Below are positions 5,871 through 8,631 of a DNA stretch of 8,631 nt, in pieces (the first letter of the stretch is position 1; every line of letters starts with the position of its first letter). This stretch comes from an uncultured Cellvibrionales bacterium (GTDB lineage: Bacteria; Pseudomonadota; Gammaproteobacteria; Pseudomonadales; UBA7434). The notes beneath the pieces were generated by a model, which saw nothing but the letters and a program-made list of their open reading frames with translations, made no database searches and had not been told where the DNA came from. The stretch covers positions 1 through 8,631 of the forward strand of contig CALCNB010000054.1 in assembly GCA_937897785.1 (NCBI GenBank), given 5' to 3'. A program made the position numbers and the translations under genes.

Positions 5871-6536
5871 TTATAAACTCGGCCTCATCTCACGCTCAAC
5901 CTCAGTTAAGCTGGTCTGAAAAGATTCCATATCAAATAGCCGTTTCATATACTCGAGTAACGGCTTCACTTGCTTATTATTGGGCAATTTGATCCCAATT
6001 GATTCCAAGCGCCAAAGAATAGGGCCTAAACAACAATCAACCAAGGTGAATTCATCGCTCATAAAAAATGGCTTATCACCAAAAATAGGCGCAATACCCA
6101 CCAAGCCATCAGCAAGATCTTTCATTTGAATAGCCGGTGATTCAAGCTGACCGCCTTCAATCGCATCCAGCAAAGTACACCAGTCACGCTCAATGCGATA
6201 AATATATAAGCGGCTTTCACCCCGAGCAACCGGATAAACAGGCAACAAAGGCGGATGAGGAAAACGTTCATCCAAGTATTCCATAATCACCTTAGACTCA
6301 TACAACACTAAATCACGGTCTAATAAGGTGGGTAAGGAACCATAAGGATTCACTTCAGCAAGATCTGCAGGAGGATTCTTCCCATCAATATCAATAATAT
6401 CGCAGGTGACCCCTTTTTCAGCCAAGACAATTCTAACCCGATGGCTATAATGGCTTGCAGGGTCAGAAAGAAGGCTCATAGCAGAGCGTTTAGTTACCGA
6501 TTCTAGCGGATCTGTTTCAGTATTAATGATCGACAT
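5871..6536 (-). CDS. sspA: Stringent starvation protein A (GST-fold, RNA polymerase-associated)
   Basis: SspA binds the sigma70 RNA polymerase holoenzyme and affects stationary-phase, acid-tolerance and virulence genes. The 221-residue product has a thioredoxin-like N-domain (about 18-96: KRSAMSLLSD, SHRVRIVLAEKGV, NPYGSLPTLLDRDL, ESKVIMEYLDERFPHP) and an all-helical GST C-domain (about 100-215: PVYPVARGESRLY, SDEFTLVDCCLGPILWRL, SLTEVEREMR). The surface PHP motif (93-95), needed for SspA function, is intact. The ATG overlaps the end of the cytochrome b/c1 gene by 14 bases (6523-6536). GGAAGG abuts the ATG, too close for an ordinary Shine-Dalgarno, so translational coupling is likely. Met20 has no ribosome site and would cut off the conserved KRS. 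This order after the bc1 genes is the one I recall from Pseudomonas. Confidence 0.96.
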   Translation of the reverse strand: MSIINTETDPLESVTKRSAMSLLSDPASHYSHRVRIVLAEKGVTCDIIDIDGKNPPADLAEVNPYGSLPTLLDRDLVLYESKVIMEYLDERFPHPPLLPVYPVARGESRLYIYRIERDWCTLLDAIEGGQLESPAIQMKDLADGLVGIAPIFGDKPFFMSDEFTLVDCCLGPILWRLESIGIKLPNNKQVKPLLEYMKRLFDMESFQTSLTEVEREMRPSL

Positions 6537-8574
6537 CCTTCCAATATTCGCGGTTCAATAAGAACGCAAAAACAAAAAACACAGCAATAAATAATAACAC
6601 GCTCACGCCCATCCGTTCACGTTTTGCTGCACTGGGTTCAGCCATGTAGGTCATGAAATTCACTAAGTCATACATGGCTGCTTCATACTCTTGTGGGTCC
6701 ATGCTACCTGTCACGTCACCGGCAACTACTCTACCACAATCTCCCTTTGAAGAATCTTCCAAAGGCTGGCCATTGTCATCGCGCTTGATACCCCCATTAG
6801 CCGCAATGGCGATGGGTGGACGACAAACAGTCTCGCCCTGAAGGTCCAACAAGACATGCGGCATACCAACATCTTTAAATACGAGATTGTTAACTCCATA
6901 AGGCCGTGAAGGGTCGATATAAAAAGAAGTCAAGTAGGTATAGAGCCACTCTGGGGAGCGGACTCGCGCCACCAATGTCAAGTCGGGAGGGGCACCACCA
7001 AATACGTTCTTCCCATACTGTTCGCTCATCGAGATGTTCATCAAAGCACCAAACTTGGTGTCTTGACCTAAAATAAGGTGCTCTTTAGCCAATGACTCAG
7101 GGATACCGAGATCGTCAGACAATCGACCCCAACGCATGTATTTAGCCGAATGGCAACCCATGCAATAGTTAACAAACAGTGCAGAACCGCGCTGCATCGA
7201 TTCTTTATCATGAAGATCAACATCAATCTCGGCACAAGGAATCTGCCCACAGTCAAAAGCCGATTCAGCAGCCACCACTTTAAGTGGAATAATCGCTAAA
7301 GCGAGAATTAAAACCAACACCCCAAAGGCTCTAAACGTGCCCATGCCGCCAGTGGTCGTCACCCTATCAGGAATGGGCTTAGTCGTTTCTAAACGGGTCC
7401 ATATTGGCATTAATAAGAAAAATGCAAAATAAATCACCGAACAGATACGAGCAAGCAAGGTGCGTGATTCAGTCGGCGACCAGACCCCTAACACACCAAG
7501 AATTATGAATGACGAGGTGAACAATACTAAGGCAAGTTTAGTCAGGTTGCCACGGTAGCGAATCGACCTAACGGGACTGCGGTCCAGCCAAGGCAATAAA
7601 AATGGAATAGCGACTGACGCCGCGAAGAAAATAAAGCCCCAGAACTTATCCGGAATAGCCCTTAAAACTGAGTAGTAAGGGGTAAAGTACCATACCGGCG
7701 CAATGTGTTCAGGTGTTTTTAAGCCGTTAGCGATTTCAAAATTTGGCTTTTCTAAAAACAGCCCGCCCATTTCTGGCATGAAAAACAACACGAAACAAAA
7801 TATAAACAGAAATACAGCGATCGCTTGTAAGTCGTGAACCGTGTAGTACGGATGGAAAGCCACACCATCAAGCGGTATGCCATTTTCATCTTTATGCTTT
7901 TTGATATCAACGCCATCGGGATTATTCGAACCCACTTCATGCAGCGCTAAAAGATGCAGTACCACTAATGCCAGCAATACAATAGGCAGAGCCACAACAT
8001 GCAAAGCAAAGAAACGGTTGAGGGTAATGCCGGAAATTAAATAATCACCTCGAAACCATTCAACTAGGGCTTCACCCACATAAGGTATGGCACCTAATAG
8101 CGAGATAATAACTTGAGCACCCCAGTAAGACATTTGCCCCCAAGGCAAAACGTAACCCATAAAGGCTTCGGCCATCAGGACTACAAAAATAAGCATCCCA
8201 AAAATCCAGATTAATTCCCGGGGCTTTTGATAGGAGCCGTAAATTAATGCTCGGAACATATGCAAATAAATAACTACAAAAAAGGCAGAGGCTCCGGTGG
8301 AATGCATGTAACGCAAAATCCAACCGTAGTCGACGTCGCGCATGATATATTCAACCGAGGCAAATGCCTCTTCTTGGCTCGGCACGTAGTTCATCGTGAG
8401 CCAAATACCGGTTAACAACTGATTAACCAGCACCAATAGTGACAGCACGCCAAAAAAGTACCAAAAGTTAAAGTTCTTGGGCGCGTAATAAGCACCCATA
8501 TGGGTATTCCAAGCACGCATGATTGGCAATCGGGCATCAACCCAATTACGTAAATTTATTAACCAACTACCCAT
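6523..8574 (-). CDS. Cytochrome b / cytochrome c1 fusion of the bc1 complex (complex III)
   Basis: One uninterrupted 683-codon frame carries two subunits of ubiquinol:cytochrome c reductase. Residues 1 to about 405 are cytochrome b: a multi-helix membrane protein with haem ligands His91 and His105, and His192 and His207, a TRYL-helix-like N-part, GYVLPWGQMSYWGAQV (140-155), HEVGSNNP (212-219) and the Qo-site motif PVWY (293-296, usually PEWY). Residues from about 411 are cytochrome c1. Met411 begins what looks like the old signal peptide (hydrophobic 416-431, possible cleavage after Ala436). The haem site CMGCH is at 471-475, the probable axial Met571 lies in DVGMPH, and a C-terminal anchor (about 655-674) precedes NREYWKDVDH. 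petB and petC are separate genes in Pseudomonas; Bradyrhizobium fbcH is a fused precursor of similar length that is cleaved after synthesis. The gene starts in a TAATG overlap with petA and overlaps sspA. Confidence 0.95.
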   Translation of the reverse strand: MGSWLINLRNWVDARLPIMRAWNTHMGAYYAPKNFNFWYFFGVLSLLVLVNQLLTGIWLTMNYVPSQEEAFASVEYIMRDVDYGWILRYMHSTGASAFFVVIYLHMFRALIYGSYQKPRELIWIFGMLIFVVLMAEAFMGYVLPWGQMSYWGAQVIISLLGAIPYVGEALVEWFRGDYLISGITLNRFFALHVVALPIVLLALVVLHLLALHEVGSNNPDGVDIKKHKDENGIPLDGVAFHPYYTVHDLQAIAVFLFIFCFVLFFMPEMGGLFLEKPNFEIANGLKTPEHIAPVWYFTPYYSVLRAIPDKFWGFIFFAASVAIPFLLPWLDRSPVRSIRYRGNLTKLALVLFTSSFIILGVLGVWSPTESRTLLARICSVIYFAFFLLMPIWTRLETTKPIPDRVTTTGGMGTFRAFGVLVLILALAIIPLKVVAAESAFDCGQIPCAEIDVDLHDKESMQRGSALFVNYCMGCHSAKYMRWGRLSDDLGIPESLAKEHLILGQDTKFGALMNISMSEQYGKNVFGGAPPDLTLVARVRSPEWLYTYLTSFYIDPSRPYGVNNLVFKDVGMPHVLLDLQGETVCRPPIAIAANGGIKRDDNGQPLEDSSKGDCGRVVAGDVTGSMDPQEYEAAMYDLVNFMTYMAEPSAAKRERMGVSVLLFIAVFFVFAFLLNREYWKDVDH

Positions 8575-8631
8575 TAAGCTGCATCTCCATCAATACCAGC
8601 ATATACAATATCTGGATTTTGATGGGATACT
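8574..8631 (-). CDS. petA: Rieske iron-sulfur subunit of the bc1 complex, C-terminal end only
   Basis: The last 18 codons of a frame entering from beyond the window end, VSHQNPDIVYAGIDGDAA and a TAA. The stop (8576-8574) shares one base with the ATG of the cytochrome b/c1 gene (TAATG), so the two are translationally coupled. The Gly-Ile/Val-Asp-containing tail fits the end of proteobacterial Rieske proteins, but the assignment rests mainly on position: petA precedes petB in bc1 operons. The [2Fe-2S] motifs lie outside the window. Confidence 0.75.
   Translation of the reverse strand, partial: VSHQNPDIVYAGIDGDAA

Noticed and set aside
5726..5992. Plus-strand open frame of 88 codons across the sspB start, the gap and the end of sspA
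   Set aside because: Overlaps two recognised minus-strand genes, has no ribosome site and no recognisable sequence.
7068..7256. Small minus-strand frames within the cytochrome gene (also 7752-7940, 8072-8323)
   Set aside because: Out-of-frame shadows of the b/c1 gene with no homology.

Overview
The window looks like conserved core chromosome of a gammaproteobacterium. Every large gene matches a gammaproteobacterial housekeeping family. From memory, the order rnpB, rsmI, lpoA, yraN, diaA/gmhA-like, dolP, sspB, sspA, cytochrome c1/b and Rieske is the Pseudomonas arrangement. E. coli keeps only the rsmI to dolP part and has no bc1 complex. Moderate GC and the bc1 genes suggest a free-living, aerobic, possibly marine relative of the Pseudomonas/Cellvibrio side of the class; that placement is inference.

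Layout. (1) Positions 1-142, minus strand: the 5' part of RNase P RNA with its promoter and a palindrome over the -35. (2) 207-1637, minus strand: a small unrecognised lipoprotein gene downstream of rsmI, a 16S rRNA methyltransferase. (3) 1638-1812: a divergent promoter region. (4) 1813-5290, plus strand: a probable operon lpoA, yraN, diaA-like, dolP, covering peptidoglycan synthase activation, a nuclease-fold protein, a replication-initiation factor relative and an outer-membrane BON lipoprotein. (5) 5291-5330: a short convergent gap. (6) 5331-8631, minus strand, in transcription order: the end of petA (Rieske), a cytochrome b/c1 fusion gene, sspA and sspB. These genes overlap or sit close together, so respiratory complex III and the SspA/SspB stress regulators are probably co-transcribed.

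No unknown multi-gene system, mobile element or CRISPR array was seen. The points worth a second look are: yraN is split into two frames exactly at an eight-A slippery run, with a TAATG stop/start; cytochrome b and c1 are one continuous reading frame; the DiaA/GmhA homologue has lost its sugar-phosphate-binding motifs but keeps the C-terminal Leu-Phe of DiaA; and the rnpB promoter has a GC-rich discriminator and a perfect palindrome over its -35. No gene-free stretch exceeds 300 bases.
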